Origin: Phenylobacterium sp. Root1290
Lineage (GTDB): Bacteria > Pseudomonadota > Alphaproteobacteria > Caulobacterales > Caulobacteraceae
DNA: 64,000 nucleotides
Assembly (NCBI RefSeq): GCF_001425305.1
Contig: NZ_LMEE01000004.1
Location: 160,121-224,120, forward strand
Reading direction: 5' to 3'
Each line of letters starts with the position of its first letter. Positions within the stretch are counted from its first letter, which is position 1. The translations under genes were made by a program, and so were the position numbers. Below the pieces are notes generated by a model, which was given only the letters and a program-made list of their open reading frames with translations, made no database searches and was not told the origin of the DNA. This document shows positions 1 through 8,757 of the stretch, one piece after another.

Positions 1-522
1 CGCCGCAACATTCTGATCAGCGGCGCCACAGGATCTGGAAAGACCACGCTCGCAAAAAGCCTCGTCCAACTGATCGATCCCAAAGAGCGTCTGATCACTA
101 TCGAGGACGCCCGCGAGTTGATCGTGCCCCATCGCAACGCCGTGCACCTGCTGTACGCCAAGGACGGCCAGGGCCAGGCGCAGGTAGGGGTCAAGCAGCT
201 GCTCGAGAGCGCGCTGCGTATGCGTCCAGACCGCATCCTGCTGCAGGAGCTGCGGGACGAGGCCGCCTTCTTTTATCTGCGCAACGTCAACACCGGCCAT
301 CCCGGCTCGATCACTACGATCCACGCCAACTCGGCGGCGCTGGCCTTCGAACAGCTGGCCCTGCTGGTGAAGGAGAGCTCGGCGGGGCGCGACCTGCCGA
401 GGGCCGAGATCTTCACTCTGCTTCACCGGCTGGTCGACGTCGTCGTGCAGGTCCGCCGCGTGAACGGGCGCTTTGCTGTCAGCGAGATCTGGTATGAGCC
501 CATCGCTCTCAAGTCCCGCTGA
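1..522 (+). CDS. virB11: VirB11-type type IV secretion ATPase (5' end outside window)
   Basis: Hexameric traffic ATPase that powers assembly and substrate transfer in conjugative type IV secretion at the inner membrane. The reading frame is open from base 1, so only the C-terminal 173 residues are present. Near the start is a Walker A motif (GATGSGKT, residues 9-16), followed by an Asp box (ITIEDARE), a Walker B-like RILLQELRDEAA and a His box (GHPGSITTIHAN), in the order usual for VirB11. The stop TGA (520-522) lies inside the start region of the next gene, virD4, so the two appear to be co-transcribed and translationally coupled. The identification is secure; the N-terminal domain cannot be judged here. 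Confidence 0.93.
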   Translation, partial: RRNILISGATGSGKTTLAKSLVQLIDPKERLITIEDARELIVPHRNAVHLLYAKDGQGQAQVGVKQLLESALRMRPDRILLQELRDEAAFFYLRNVNTGHPGSITTIHANSAALAFEQLALLVKESSAGRDLPRAEIFTLLHRLVDVVVQVRRVNGRFAVSEIWYEPIALKSR

Positions 523-2350
523 GCGGGCGCGCCTTGCCCTTCTGGCCCTTGGCGCGCTGGCCCTTGGCGCCGCCAGCGCCATCACCATCGTGCTGGCCGG
601 CCTTGGGCTGCGCCCGCCGGCCCAAGACCTCCCGCAGACGCTCGCCGGGGTTTGGAAACATCGCACCTCGCCGTTGGCGGCGCGCTGGATCGTCCTGGGC
701 GCCTTGGCCGGAGCCCTTCCGATCGCGGGCTTTACCGTTCTGGTCCAGGGATCGCGACCAACGCTCCATGGACGCGCACGCTTCGCCAGCGAGCCTGAAC
801 TTCGGGCAGCGAATTTGCGCGCGCGGGCGGGCCTGATCGTGGGACGCAGGAACGGCGCGCCGCTGGTCTTCGGCGGCGATGAACATCTGCTGCTCTACGC
901 GCCGACCCGATCAGGCAAGGGCGTTGGTCTCGTCATTCCCAACCTGCTGGCCTGGCCAGGCAGCGTGGTCGTCCTGGACATCAAGCGTGAGAACTGGACG
1001 GCGACGGCCGGCTTTCGAGCCGCCCACGGCCAAGCCGTCTACTGTTTTGATCCCTTGGACGCGCAAGGGCGGACCCACTGCTACAACCCGTTGGGCCACA
1101 TCCCCCGCCACGACGCCGCCGAGGTGCTCGATGAGCTGCAGCGCATCGCCGTCATGCTGTTTCCCGTTCCGGCGCGCGCTGATCCCTTCTGGGCGGAGTC
1201 GGCCCGGACAGGGTTCATCGGTCTGGGCGCCCTGGCGGCCGCAAGCGATGGGCCTTTCAGCTTCGGCGAGATCTATCGCCTGCTCGCCCAGCCCGATCTG
1301 CGCACGCGTCTCACCGCCCTGCTGACCGATCCTGAGCGAGATTTGTCGGCCGGCGCGCGCACCGCGCTAACCGATTTTTGCGGAGCCTCGGAGAACACCT
1401 TCGCAGGCGTGCGCCAGACCATCACTTCTAAGATCAGCCTCTGGCTCAACCCGCGGGTGGATGCGGCCACGACTAAGAGCGACTTCGACCTGCGCCGGCT
1501 GCGCGACGCCTCGATCAGTCTCTATCTCTGCGCTTCGCTCGACAATCTCGACCGTGTCGCGCCGCTCTATGGCCTGCTCTTTCAGCAGCTGATCGACCTG
1601 AGCACCCGCGCCCTCCCCTCCGACGGTCGCCACCAGACGCCGGTCCTGGTTCTGCTCGATGAGTTCGCGCGGCTGGGCGCAGCGCACGTTCTGGCCCACG
1701 CCTTTTCATATGTCGCGGGCTATGGGCTGCGGCTGCTGCCGGTTCTCCAGAGCCCAGCGCAACTACGGGCCGCCTACGGACGTGATCTGGCCGAGGATAT
1801 AATCGCCAACTGCGGGGCCGAAGTGGTGTTTGCGCCCAAGGATCTCAGGGTCGCACAGGAACTCTCCGAGCGCCTCGGCGCCTACGACTATGAGAGTCGC
1901 TCGCGTAGCCGCCCCGCGGGCCTCGCAAAAGGATCGCGCACGGTCACCCTGGCCGATCATCGGCGGCTGTTGATGCTGCCGCAGGAACTGATGCAGATGT
2001 CGCGCGAGCGTTTGCTGGTCTTCCGGGCTGGCACCCCGCCCATCACCGGAACCAAGATCCGCTACTGGCGAGAGCGCGCCTTCACCAGCCGGGTCAGGCC
2101 GCCGCCAATAGTCCCACCGCACGGCGGGCAAGTCTCGCAACCGCCCCCGAGGCCCTTGCCAACCAAGACCCGGCCAATGACGGCAGCTGAAATCGAAGGC
2201 CGCGATCCCCTGACCCTCGCCATGATCGAGCCCAACATCGATGCGGCCGGCCTGGACCCCCTGCGCCCAGATGCGACCGCCGAAGAAGCCATCGCCTGGA
2301 TCGAAACCCTGGTTGACGCCGGCCTGCGCTCGGAGGATCCGCCTAGATGA
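494..2350 (+). CDS. virD4: VirD4/TraG type IV coupling protein
   Basis: Inner-membrane ATPase that brings the relaxase-DNA complex to the conjugation channel. Two hydrophobic segments lie near the N-terminus (about residues 12-38 and 58-80). A nucleotide-binding domain follows with Walker A in APTRSGKGVG (about residue 137) and Walker B in VLVLLDEFARLG (about residue 387), matching TraG/VirD4 layout and length (618 residues from this start). ATG 494 was chosen because the first hydrophobic helix follows it closely; a TTG at 473 in the same frame is possible. The gene overlaps virB11 by 29 bases and shares ATGA with the next gene, so this is one tight operon. Confidence 0.93.
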   Translation: MSPSLSSPAERARLALLALGALALGAASAITIVLAGLGLRPPAQDLPQTLAGVWKHRTSPLAARWIVLGALAGALPIAGFTVLVQGSRPTLHGRARFASEPELRAANLRARAGLIVGRRNGAPLVFGGDEHLLLYAPTRSGKGVGLVIPNLLAWPGSVVVLDIKRENWTATAGFRAAHGQAVYCFDPLDAQGRTHCYNPLGHIPRHDAAEVLDELQRIAVMLFPVPARADPFWAESARTGFIGLGALAAASDGPFSFGEIYRLLAQPDLRTRLTALLTDPERDLSAGARTALTDFCGASENTFAGVRQTITSKISLWLNPRVDAATTKSDFDLRRLRDASISLYLCASLDNLDRVAPLYGLLFQQLIDLSTRALPSDGRHQTPVLVLLDEFARLGAAHVLAHAFSYVAGYGLRLLPVLQSPAQLRAAYGRDLAEDIIANCGAEVVFAPKDLRVAQELSERLGAYDYESRSRSRPAGLAKGSRTVTLADHRRLLMLPQELMQMSRERLLVFRAGTPPITGTKIRYWRERAFTSRVRPPPIVPPHGGQVSQPPPRPLPTKTRPMTAAEIEGRDPLTLAMIEPNIDAAGLDPLRPDATAEEAIAWIETLVDAGLRSEDPPR

Positions 2351-3021
2351 CATCGTCCCTTGAAGCCCCCGCAAACCAACCTGCGGAAACGGCGACGCCC
2401 GCCACCATCGCGTCTTCATCCAAAGCCAGATCGCGCAAGATCGGCGATGTCCCTGACGATCTGCAGAAGCGCTACCTGACCGAACCTGGTCCAGGCGGCC
2501 TAGCCTTCTTCGTCGACCATCGCACGAAGGCGCCGGCCTTTCGCGATCAAGGCAAACGTCTCACCGCCGAGCGCGCTGATGCGAAAACCTTACGGGACAT
2601 GGCCGCCATCGCCCGCCATCGCGGCTGGGAAGAAGTGACCATCACCGGCGAGCCGGCTTTCCGTCGCCAGGCCTGGATGGCGCTGAAGCGCGAGGGACTG
2701 GAGACGCGCGGCTACCAGCCAAGCAAGCGCGAGCTCCAGGCCCTCAATCGCAGCCTGGAAGGCAGGCCCGCATCCAAACCTGACCGCCGCAACAACGAGA
2801 ACGAAATCGCCGCCCAACCGCGCCTTGACCTCTCCGCCAACTCGCAACTGGCCCTCGCAAAGACCGTCGTCGACGCCAGGATCGTGGACCCCAACCTGCG
2901 CGAGCAAACGATGACGGCGGCGCGCGCGCGCATCGAGGCCTGGATCGCAAAGGGGGTGCGCTTTCGCACGGCCGTCGTCAGTTCGATCGAGCGAACGCCC
3001 GACAAGACCCGCAGCCGCTAG
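2347..3021 (+). CDS. LPD7-like conjugation-associated protein
   Basis: A 224-residue soluble, basic protein. The central part (about residues 55-120: FFVDHRTKAPAFRDQG, AERADAKTLRDMAAIARHRGW, ITGEPAFRRQAW) resembles the large polyvalent-protein-associated domain 7 usually found at the C-terminus of relaxase/primase proteins. Here it is a separate protein whose start codon overlaps the virD4 stop (ATGA), so it is probably made with the coupling protein and may act in DNA processing or substrate docking. The stop codon overlaps the stop of the convergent MNT-HEPN gene (CTAG at 3018-3021), which is also the edge of a long direct repeat. The domain name is from pattern recognition; function is inferred. 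Confidence 0.7.
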   Translation: MTSSLEAPANQPAETATPATIASSSKARSRKIGDVPDDLQKRYLTEPGPGGLAFFVDHRTKAPAFRDQGKRLTAERADAKTLRDMAAIARHRGWEEVTITGEPAFRRQAWMALKREGLETRGYQPSKRELQALNRSLEGRPASKPDRRNNENEIAAQPRLDLSANSQLALAKTVVDARIVDPNLREQTMTAARARIEAWIAKGVRFRTAVVSSIERTPDKTRSR

Positions 3022-4160
3022 AGACCGGCCTGCCGTCGCAGTTCGTCCAAACGCTCGCGGGAGACAGTTTCGACGATATCGCGCAAAGCCGCCGCCTCGG
3101 CCGCCAGCGCCTGCAGGTCCTCGGCGCTGATTTCGTAGCTGGTCGAATAGCGCGCCTCTACATAGGCGCGCTTCAAAAGCTCAAATCGTCGCCGGTCAGC
3201 GCGCTGCTCGCGCGGCCAGGCCGCGATCAGCCGCGGTTCGCCTTGTTCGGCCAGCGAGCGCAGGAACTTGATGTTGTGCGAGCGCGGAAAGTACAGCGTC
3301 CGAACCAAGAGGAAGCAGGCGTAGGCCGTCTCGACTGCCTGATGAAGTAGGAAAGCTGCTCTCTTCCGATGCTGGTCGCCTACATCTGCACGAGCAATGT
3401 GAGAGCCGGCGTCCTCAAGCCACAGGGTTAGGTCTTTCGCTTTGCTCTCAAGGTGCTCTTGCGCAAGCTCGTAGGCGTCCTTCGCCGTCGGCGCCGCTGG
3501 ATTGGCGAGCGGATGGTTGGGCAGCTCGTAGAGCAGCACGCCGTCGCGGACGATGTCGGTGAAGAAGTACTGCCCCTTGGAGAGCGCCTCGTTCACCTCC
3601 TGCATGGTGTGGACGATGATGTTGACCGATCTGCCGACCTTAGGATCGCGCAGGATTTTGTCCTCGGCGACGTACCAGTAGTCGGCGATCTCGGTCAGCT
3701 TCTCGTGGCTGACGATGATCAGCAGATCGTAGTCGGACTGGTAGCCGTTCTCAGGCTCATCTACCCAGTCGTTGCGGGCGTAGCTGCCGAACAGCGCGAT
3801 CTTCAGGACCCGGCCCTGCTTGCGGAACGGCTGGGTGCCGCCGGCGATCGCCGCTTCGAATTCGGCGAGCAGGGTCTGCGTCACCCGCGCCAGCTCGCGC
3901 TGCTGCAGGTCAGGAAGATGATCGAGGTCAGTTCTCATTACGTTCGAGTCTCACCAATGGGCGACCCACTTGGCAAGCCCTTACCGCAAGTTGTCGTGCC
4001 GCCGGGCGTTGAGAACGTGCTTGAGCATACGCCCCAGCGGCTTTGGCCCGAAGGCTTGGACATGCGCGCCGGCCGCCCGGCTGGCTCGAACCTGCGACGC
4101 TAGGGGCGCGTGCGTCCATGACCCGTCGTCGAGATCAGCGCGTTGGCGTCATGTCCGCAT
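3016..4160. repeat. Long direct repeat, copy 1 (MNT-HEPN gene plus upstream flank)
   Basis: About 1.1 kb that matches 62784-63923 in the same orientation. Identity starts at CGCTAGAGACCGG next to the gene stop and runs through the gene and about 220 bases past its start, fading after GCGCGTTGGCGTCA. The outer part (4008-4080) contains a short element that is also found inverted at 18981-19056. No transposase or terminal inverted repeats were seen. Confidence 0.9.
3018..3938 (-). CDS. MNT-HEPN fusion protein, copy 1
   Basis: A 306-residue protein joining a minimal nucleotidyltransferase (GSYARNDW near residue 51, then SDYDLLIIV supplying the acidic metal ligands) to a C-terminal all-helical HEPN-type domain (HQAVETAYACFLLVRTLYF, RSHNIKFL). 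In MNT/HEPN pairs the HEPN part is an RNase-like toxin that the MNT part can neutralise by AMP transfer; here both are in one chain. A second copy lies at 62786-63703. The two are nearly identical except for about 35-40 residues at the domain junction (about residues 155-192). The gene is monocistronic and convergent with the LPD7 gene. Whether it acts in defence or as a toxin-antitoxin is not decided by sequence. Confidence 0.85.
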   Translation of the reverse strand: MRTDLDHLPDLQQRELARVTQTLLAEFEAAIAGGTQPFRKQGRVLKIALFGSYARNDWVDEPENGYQSDYDLLIIVSHEKLTEIADYWYVAEDKILRDPKVGRSVNIIVHTMQEVNEALSKGQYFFTDIVRDGVLLYELPNHPLANPAAPTAKDAYELAQEHLESKAKDLTLWLEDAGSHIARADVGDQHRKRAAFLLHQAVETAYACFLLVRTLYFPRSHNIKFLRSLAEQGEPRLIAAWPREQRADRRRFELLKRAYVEARYSTSYEISAEDLQALAAEAAALRDIVETVSRERLDELRRQAGL

Positions 4161-4432
4161 GGGGCTCGAAGGCGACCTTCGGAGGGTCTGCTTCCCGGCT
4201 GGCGCTAGAACGTATCCAGTGCGTCTGCGTCGGTCTCTTAGGGAGGTTGGTAGTGTCGGCTTCGCGACCCAACTGTTGCGCCGTGCGACCTCCGCGATCG
4301 CCATACCCCCTTAGCAGCGACCTCAGACAACGCGGAGGAGATTGACGCAGCGCAGCTTCCGAATTTCGGCGAACACTAGGTCCCCCTTCCGGCGTCAGGG
4401 AGCCAGGCCTCATCAAGCAAGCGCCATTGGCG

Positions 4433-6847
4433 CTAGGCTTTGCAGTACTTCTCAAGATCCGCGTGATGGTCCCCGTCCACGGTCTTCATAAGATGGAGTA
4501 GGGCGGCATTCGCGTCACGGCTCTCCTCCACCGTCATCGCTGACTGCGAGATTAGGTCGTCGAGATTGTCGGAGTGGGATTCCACCTGCGTAAGACGCTC
4601 CAGGGCGTTGAGGCGGTGTAGGTCCAGATCCTTATGGCGTTCACAGAGTGTCTTCAACTTGTCGCTGATGTTGCCGCTCCGCGGCACTTTGAATGCGAGG
4701 AAAATTTCGAGAACGCGGCGCAGCACGTTGGGCATCATGAACGCGTAATCGAAATGCCCTTCGGCGGCCTCTTCAAACCTGAGAACTTTTTCGAAGAGAT
4801 AGTGGTACTCGGACTCGTACTCGCGAAGATGCGCAGGCAGGTCGATAATGTTTGCGGTTCGCAGCATGGTCGATGCGGGCACCGTGACGTCGATGAATTT
4901 CAGACGCGCCTTGACCTTATCAGGCTCCCCCCTTGCCCAGCCCTTCCAGTGCTTTTTGAACTCGTTCATGCACTGCTGGTTGTGGGTCAGCACGATTAGC
5001 TGCGCCGCACCGGAGAGGCGGTTGCGAACGAGGCTGCACGCGTAGTTCATCGCCTTCGTGTCGAGACTCGAAACCGGGTCGTCGATGACCACGATGAGGT
5101 CTTTTATTTTCCTGTCATCTGCCTCCAGCGTGGATAGGAAATAGCAGAGCGCGATGGCTGTCTTTTCGCCTTCGCTCGGCGCGCCGGTCACAAGGGAGCC
5201 GTGGCGATGAAGCTCGTAGCCGTCTTCGACGGCGACAATCGTCAGCTCGTCGTGCCCGAGATAGGACTTAACTAGCAGGTTGATTTTGTTGGCAGCCGGG
5301 CCGTGCTGCTGCACCTTGGCGCGTAGTTCGCTTACCCCTTCGTTGATTTTGGAGATGGCCGCTTCAGCCGCCTTTTCGTTGCCAACTCCTTCTTCGACCT
5401 CTTTGACGTGCTTTGCGTACTCGCTCGCAGTCTTGGCGACGAAGTGCCGCCGGATGTCCTCACGGGCTTTCGTCTGGTGGTCCACGAACGTGTCCACCAT
5501 GTCGCTGTGCTGCTTGCAGATGTCGTTCACGGCCGCGCAGCTGTCCGAAAGCGCCTGCACACGCTGCTTCACGTCTTCGATGCCGGGTAGGTTAGGTGTC
5601 ACCGCGGTGGTTGGTGTCCTTTGTCGGGCGCGAAGACTTTTCAGCGCGCTGAGCAACAGCGGCGTGACATCGTCAAGCGCCGTTGTCAGCTTGCCCGCGG
5701 CCGCCTCAAATGGCGGCTGAAACTCGGCCGAAAGGGAGGCCGCGGCCGGTACCGCAGCCTTCGCAATGTTGAGGGCTTCAGCACAGCCATTTGCAGCGTT
5801 TATGGACGTGTTTAGGTCCGTGACAAACGCTGAAAGCTGGTCGTCGAACGCAGCAGTCAGGAGGGCTATTCGCTCCCCAGGAATATGGGACCCGCAATAG
5901 AGGCAGGATTCCAAGTTGTGGCTGACATGGTACTCGTGGCCATGCTGCGCCCAGGGGACCATCGTCGGGTGAGCAGCAAGCCCATCGACCACTATGCTTC
6001 CGATAGATTTCGGCACCAGCTCGGATGCGGAGCGGATGGCATCGAAAATGGCCTCTGCAGGGATGCCGACCGGATCCACCTTCGCGGGCGGCTCAGACCT
6101 CGCACATGTCGCAATAGCCGCATCCAAAACATCGTCGCTGAGCACGTCAGCGGCTGTCGCGCCCAGCTTCTCAACGTCCGACATAAATTGCGTGGCTTCG
6201 TAGCGCGCTACTTGCCGCAGACGCTCTCGGATGTTGCCAGCGGTCAGTTTCTTGAACACCGCGAAGGCCTTCTCCCGCTCGCGAGCAACCTTGGATTCCC
6301 CCACAAGCTTTTGCTTGGCTGCAGGAAGTGTGGCCTCCAGTTCCTTGAGCTGTTGAGCAGCGTCGGCCTGGTCTGCGCCTATGTAGAAGACTGGCGTTGC
6401 ATGCCCGGTATCCCAACGCAGATTCCGTTCGATGAAGTCGCCATTGAAGACGCAGAAGCGTTTTTCGTGGCCTGCAAAGCTCTTCGGATAGTTGAGCCTA
6501 GAACCGTCTGACATCTCAATTTCGAACGTGCAGTTCGATGGGAGGCGATGTTGAACTTCGCCGCTCTGGAGCGCGGTAAAGACGCGTGACAGCGTCGATT
6601 TTCCCGACCCGTTGAAGCCGTAGAATAGGTTGAATTGCTTCAAATCAAGGCTAGCTGTTGTAGCCTTCCGCTCGGCGAGTACCGCAGCGTCTTTAAGCAG
6701 TCGGATGTTGCAGACTTTTACCACGGCCGCCCCCAGCGCGTTTTCCGGTCGGTAGAGAGGTTGGCGAGGGACCGGATTAGCTTTACTAGCTCGCAAGGTC
6801 CGGTTGTAAAGCGAAGCTTGCTCCGCATGGGTGCGGCCTTCGTACAC
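4433..6847 (-). CDS. AAA_13-type ATPase, RloC/PrrC-like
   Basis: An 804-residue ABC/SMC-like ATPase. Walker A is GFNGSGKST (residues 77-85). A long helical insert carries a zinc-hook-like CLYCG followed by His (about residue 310). The signature SEGEKTAIALCYFL and Walker B LIVVIDDPVSSLD follow, then a C-terminal domain with R710-x3-E714 and ESH (H758), recalling the Arg-Glu-His triad of PrrC/RloC anticodon nucleases. Those proteins cut tRNA after phage attack and often sit beside restriction-modification genes, as here. The GTG at 6847 is the longest start; GTG 6724 (VVKVCNIRLL) lies where the ATPase fold begins and may be the real one. Base composition looks less G+C-rich than neighbours, suggesting acquisition. 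Confidence 0.8.
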   Translation of the reverse strand: MYEGRTHAEQASLYNRTLRASKANPVPRQPLYRPENALGAAVVKVCNIRLLKDAAVLAERKATTASLDLKQFNLFYGFNGSGKSTLSRVFTALQSGEVQHRLPSNCTFEIEMSDGSRLNYPKSFAGHEKRFCVFNGDFIERNLRWDTGHATPVFYIGADQADAAQQLKELEATLPAAKQKLVGESKVAREREKAFAVFKKLTAGNIRERLRQVARYEATQFMSDVEKLGATAADVLSDDVLDAAIATCARSEPPAKVDPVGIPAEAIFDAIRSASELVPKSIGSIVVDGLAAHPTMVPWAQHGHEYHVSHNLESCLYCGSHIPGERIALLTAAFDDQLSAFVTDLNTSINAANGCAEALNIAKAAVPAAASLSAEFQPPFEAAAGKLTTALDDVTPLLLSALKSLRARQRTPTTAVTPNLPGIEDVKQRVQALSDSCAAVNDICKQHSDMVDTFVDHQTKAREDIRRHFVAKTASEYAKHVKEVEEGVGNEKAAEAAISKINEGVSELRAKVQQHGPAANKINLLVKSYLGHDELTIVAVEDGYELHRHGSLVTGAPSEGEKTAIALCYFLSTLEADDRKIKDLIVVIDDPVSSLDTKAMNYACSLVRNRLSGAAQLIVLTHNQQCMNEFKKHWKGWARGEPDKVKARLKFIDVTVPASTMLRTANIIDLPAHLREYESEYHYLFEKVLRFEEAAEGHFDYAFMMPNVLRRVLEIFLAFKVPRSGNISDKLKTLCERHKDLDLHRLNALERLTQVESHSDNLDDLISQSAMTVEESRDANAALLHLMKTVDGDHHADLEKYCKA

Positions 6848-6883
6848 TCTTTCGCCGACCGCACACCGTTGCTGCGCCAGGCT

Positions 6884-7600
6884 CTAGCTGTCGGTGTCGC
6901 CTTCGACCTGCACTGAGGCCGCGCCGCCGAGCGCTTCGTATCGGCGCTCGGCCAGCCATTGCAGTCGCTTGGCCTGGGTCTGCAGGACCCTGCGCAGGCC
7001 ACCTTGAACCCTGCGTTCGGAGATCACCTGGGCCAGTCGGGAGATGATCAGCGCCCGGCGCGCAAGACGGAAGTCCGGGTGAGAGCGGAGTTCGTAGACG
7101 CGCTCGGAGACGATGCAGCCGCGGTAGGAAGGGGGCGCTGTGACGGCGAGCTGGCCGGGAGGAGGATCCTTCTCGTTGAGAATCGCCTTGAACCGTGAGC
7201 CGGCTACGGCCTCCTTGGTGATGAGGCGTTCCAGCGCATCGAGATGCTGGCGGGCCAAGGGGTCCTTTCCGGAGGTCTCCTGGAAGGCGGGGAGCGGCCA
7301 GACCTCGATCTCGTAGACCTCGAACGGATCAAGGACCGACATGGCCACCGCGTCCGTGCGTTGGTTGGTCAGGTGCCGGCGGATGCGGGTCCGCAGCATC
7401 TCATTGGTCTGGCCGACATAGATTGGCTCGCCGTCATAGTCGAAGAACGCATAGACGCCCCACTTGTAGTGGCCGACCCGTCGCGTCACGCCAGTCGGAT
7501 CCTCGAACAAGGCGTCCAGGAAGGCCGTCAGATTTGTGCGAAGGTCTTCCGTCTCGAAGGGCGGGACGTGGACATCGTCGGGGCGCTTCAAGCCCGCCAT
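6884..7600 (-). CDS. GIY-YIG nuclease, probable type II restriction enzyme
   Basis: About 238 residues. The catalytic module reads GVYAFFDYDG, PIYVGQT (GIY and YIG strands), then R-x3-H in RIRRHL, a glutamate in ALERLITKE and an asparagine in AILNEKDP. This order fits GIY-YIG nucleases such as the Eco29kI group, whose members pair with a cytosine-5 methyltransferase. The gene overlaps the 3' end of exactly such a methyltransferase by 13 bases, so I infer it is the cognate endonuclease. Start ATG 7600 was chosen over GTG 7627 because it gives the shorter overlap. Recognition sequence cannot be read from the protein. Confidence 0.8.
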   Translation of the reverse strand: MAGLKRPDDVHVPPFETEDLRTNLTAFLDALFEDPTGVTRRVGHYKWGVYAFFDYDGEPIYVGQTNEMLRTRIRRHLTNQRTDAVAMSVLDPFEVYEIEVWPLPAFQETSGKDPLARQHLDALERLITKEAVAGSRFKAILNEKDPPPGQLAVTAPPSYRGCIVSERVYELRSHPDFRLARRALIISRLAQVISERRVQGGLRRVLQTQAKRLQWLAERRYEALGGAASVQVEGDTDS

Positions 7601-8757
7601 GCAACGCGCTCGCCTGGGTTTTCGCACTGATCGGCCGCCTCGCCGAGAACAGGCTCGAAGATGTGCTTGGCCAGGTAGCGCACGACCGGTGCAGCCACCC
7701 CGTCGCCGGTAAGATGATAGGCCTCGTTGTAGTTGCGCGGCAGGCGGTAGTTGTCGTCGAGCCCCATCAATCGCGCGGTTTCCCGCGACGAGATGAGGCG
7801 CGAGCGGACCCGCAGGCCGTCGACTACGAGGATGACCTGGCGGCTGGATCCGCCCGCAGGGGTCCGCAGGCAGCCTGCGACGTCATCGAACCTGACTTCG
7901 GCGCGCTGAACCTTGCGACCGGCCTCATCGAGACGCGTCCGACGATAGACGCCGCCGACAACCCGCCGTCCGGCCCGCCGGGCGGCGTCGACCTTGGCGA
8001 GGTTCACCGGCGACATCATGTCCAGGAGCTTTTTGGTCTCTGCCTGATTGTGCCAGCCGACGCTCTCGGGATTCTCTTCGATGACCTCGGCGAAGGTGCT
8101 GGTCCGCCGCTCTGGCGATGGCAGGTTCCACCAGACCATGTGCTCGCGGACTTCTATCGGCAGGTTGTCGATCGCGCGGCAAAGCGCCCGTGTGTGGAAC
8201 GGCGCGATCGGCTCGGGCGTGAGGAGTTGCGGGTCGATATCGAGATCGTCTCGCACGCCGACCACAAAGAGCCGCGGGCGTGATTGGGGAACAAAGAGAT
8301 CGGCGTTGATCACCAGCGCGCCGGCGCGATAGCCGGCCGCCTTGAAGGTCCGGCAGATCGCCTCGAAGTCCTTGCCGCTATGCGAGGTGAGCGTGCCGCA
8401 GACATTCTCCACGGCGACGATAGCCGGGGCGCGTCCGTCTGCGATCAGCTCGGAAATCACCTTCCAGAACGGATAGAAGCTGCCGGAGCGCTCGCCGCCG
8501 AGGCCGGCACCTACTCCTGCCAGCGACAGGTCCTGGCAGGGAAAGGAGCCCCAGACCAAGTCGGCGACGCCCGGCAACATGTCGGCGGTGACTGCGCGTA
8601 CATCGCCGACATGCAGCTCTCCCCCCGTGCCCCAGTTGGCCTGGTAGGAGAGGCCCTTCTTCGGATCGAAGTCGTTGGCGAAGAGGCAGTTCCAGGTCTC
8701 GCCCAGGCCGGCACGCGCCATGCCGCCGCCCGCAAAGAACTCGTAGAAGCTAGCCAT
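7588..8757 (-). CDS. DNA (cytosine-5) methyltransferase
   Basis: A 389-residue m5C methyltransferase. Motif I is FAGGGMARAGLG (residues 8-19, AdoMet binding), motif IV FPCQDLSLAG holds the catalytic cysteine, motif VI is ENV (AVENVCGTL) and motif VIII is QSRPRLFVVG. The stretch after it is the target-recognition region, and the C-terminal motifs IX/X (RETARLMG, GDGVAAPVV) are intact. The start ATG (8757) lies within the end of the upstream RHH gene (8-base overlap), and the 3' end overlaps the GIY-YIG nuclease. The arrangement is that of a type II restriction-modification operon with an extra ATPase gene downstream. Confidence 0.92.
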   Translation of the reverse strand: MASFYEFFAGGGMARAGLGETWNCLFANDFDPKKGLSYQANWGTGGELHVGDVRAVTADMLPGVADLVWGSFPCQDLSLAGVGAGLGGERSGSFYPFWKVISELIADGRAPAIVAVENVCGTLTSHSGKDFEAICRTFKAAGYRAGALVINADLFVPQSRPRLFVVGVRDDLDIDPQLLTPEPIAPFHTRALCRAIDNLPIEVREHMVWWNLPSPERRTSTFAEVIEENPESVGWHNQAETKKLLDMMSPVNLAKVDAARRAGRRVVGGVYRRTRLDEAGRKVQRAEVRFDDVAGCLRTPAGGSSRQVILVVDGLRVRSRLISSRETARLMGLDDNYRLPRNYNEAYHLTGDGVAAPVVRYLAKHIFEPVLGEAADQCENPGERVAWRA

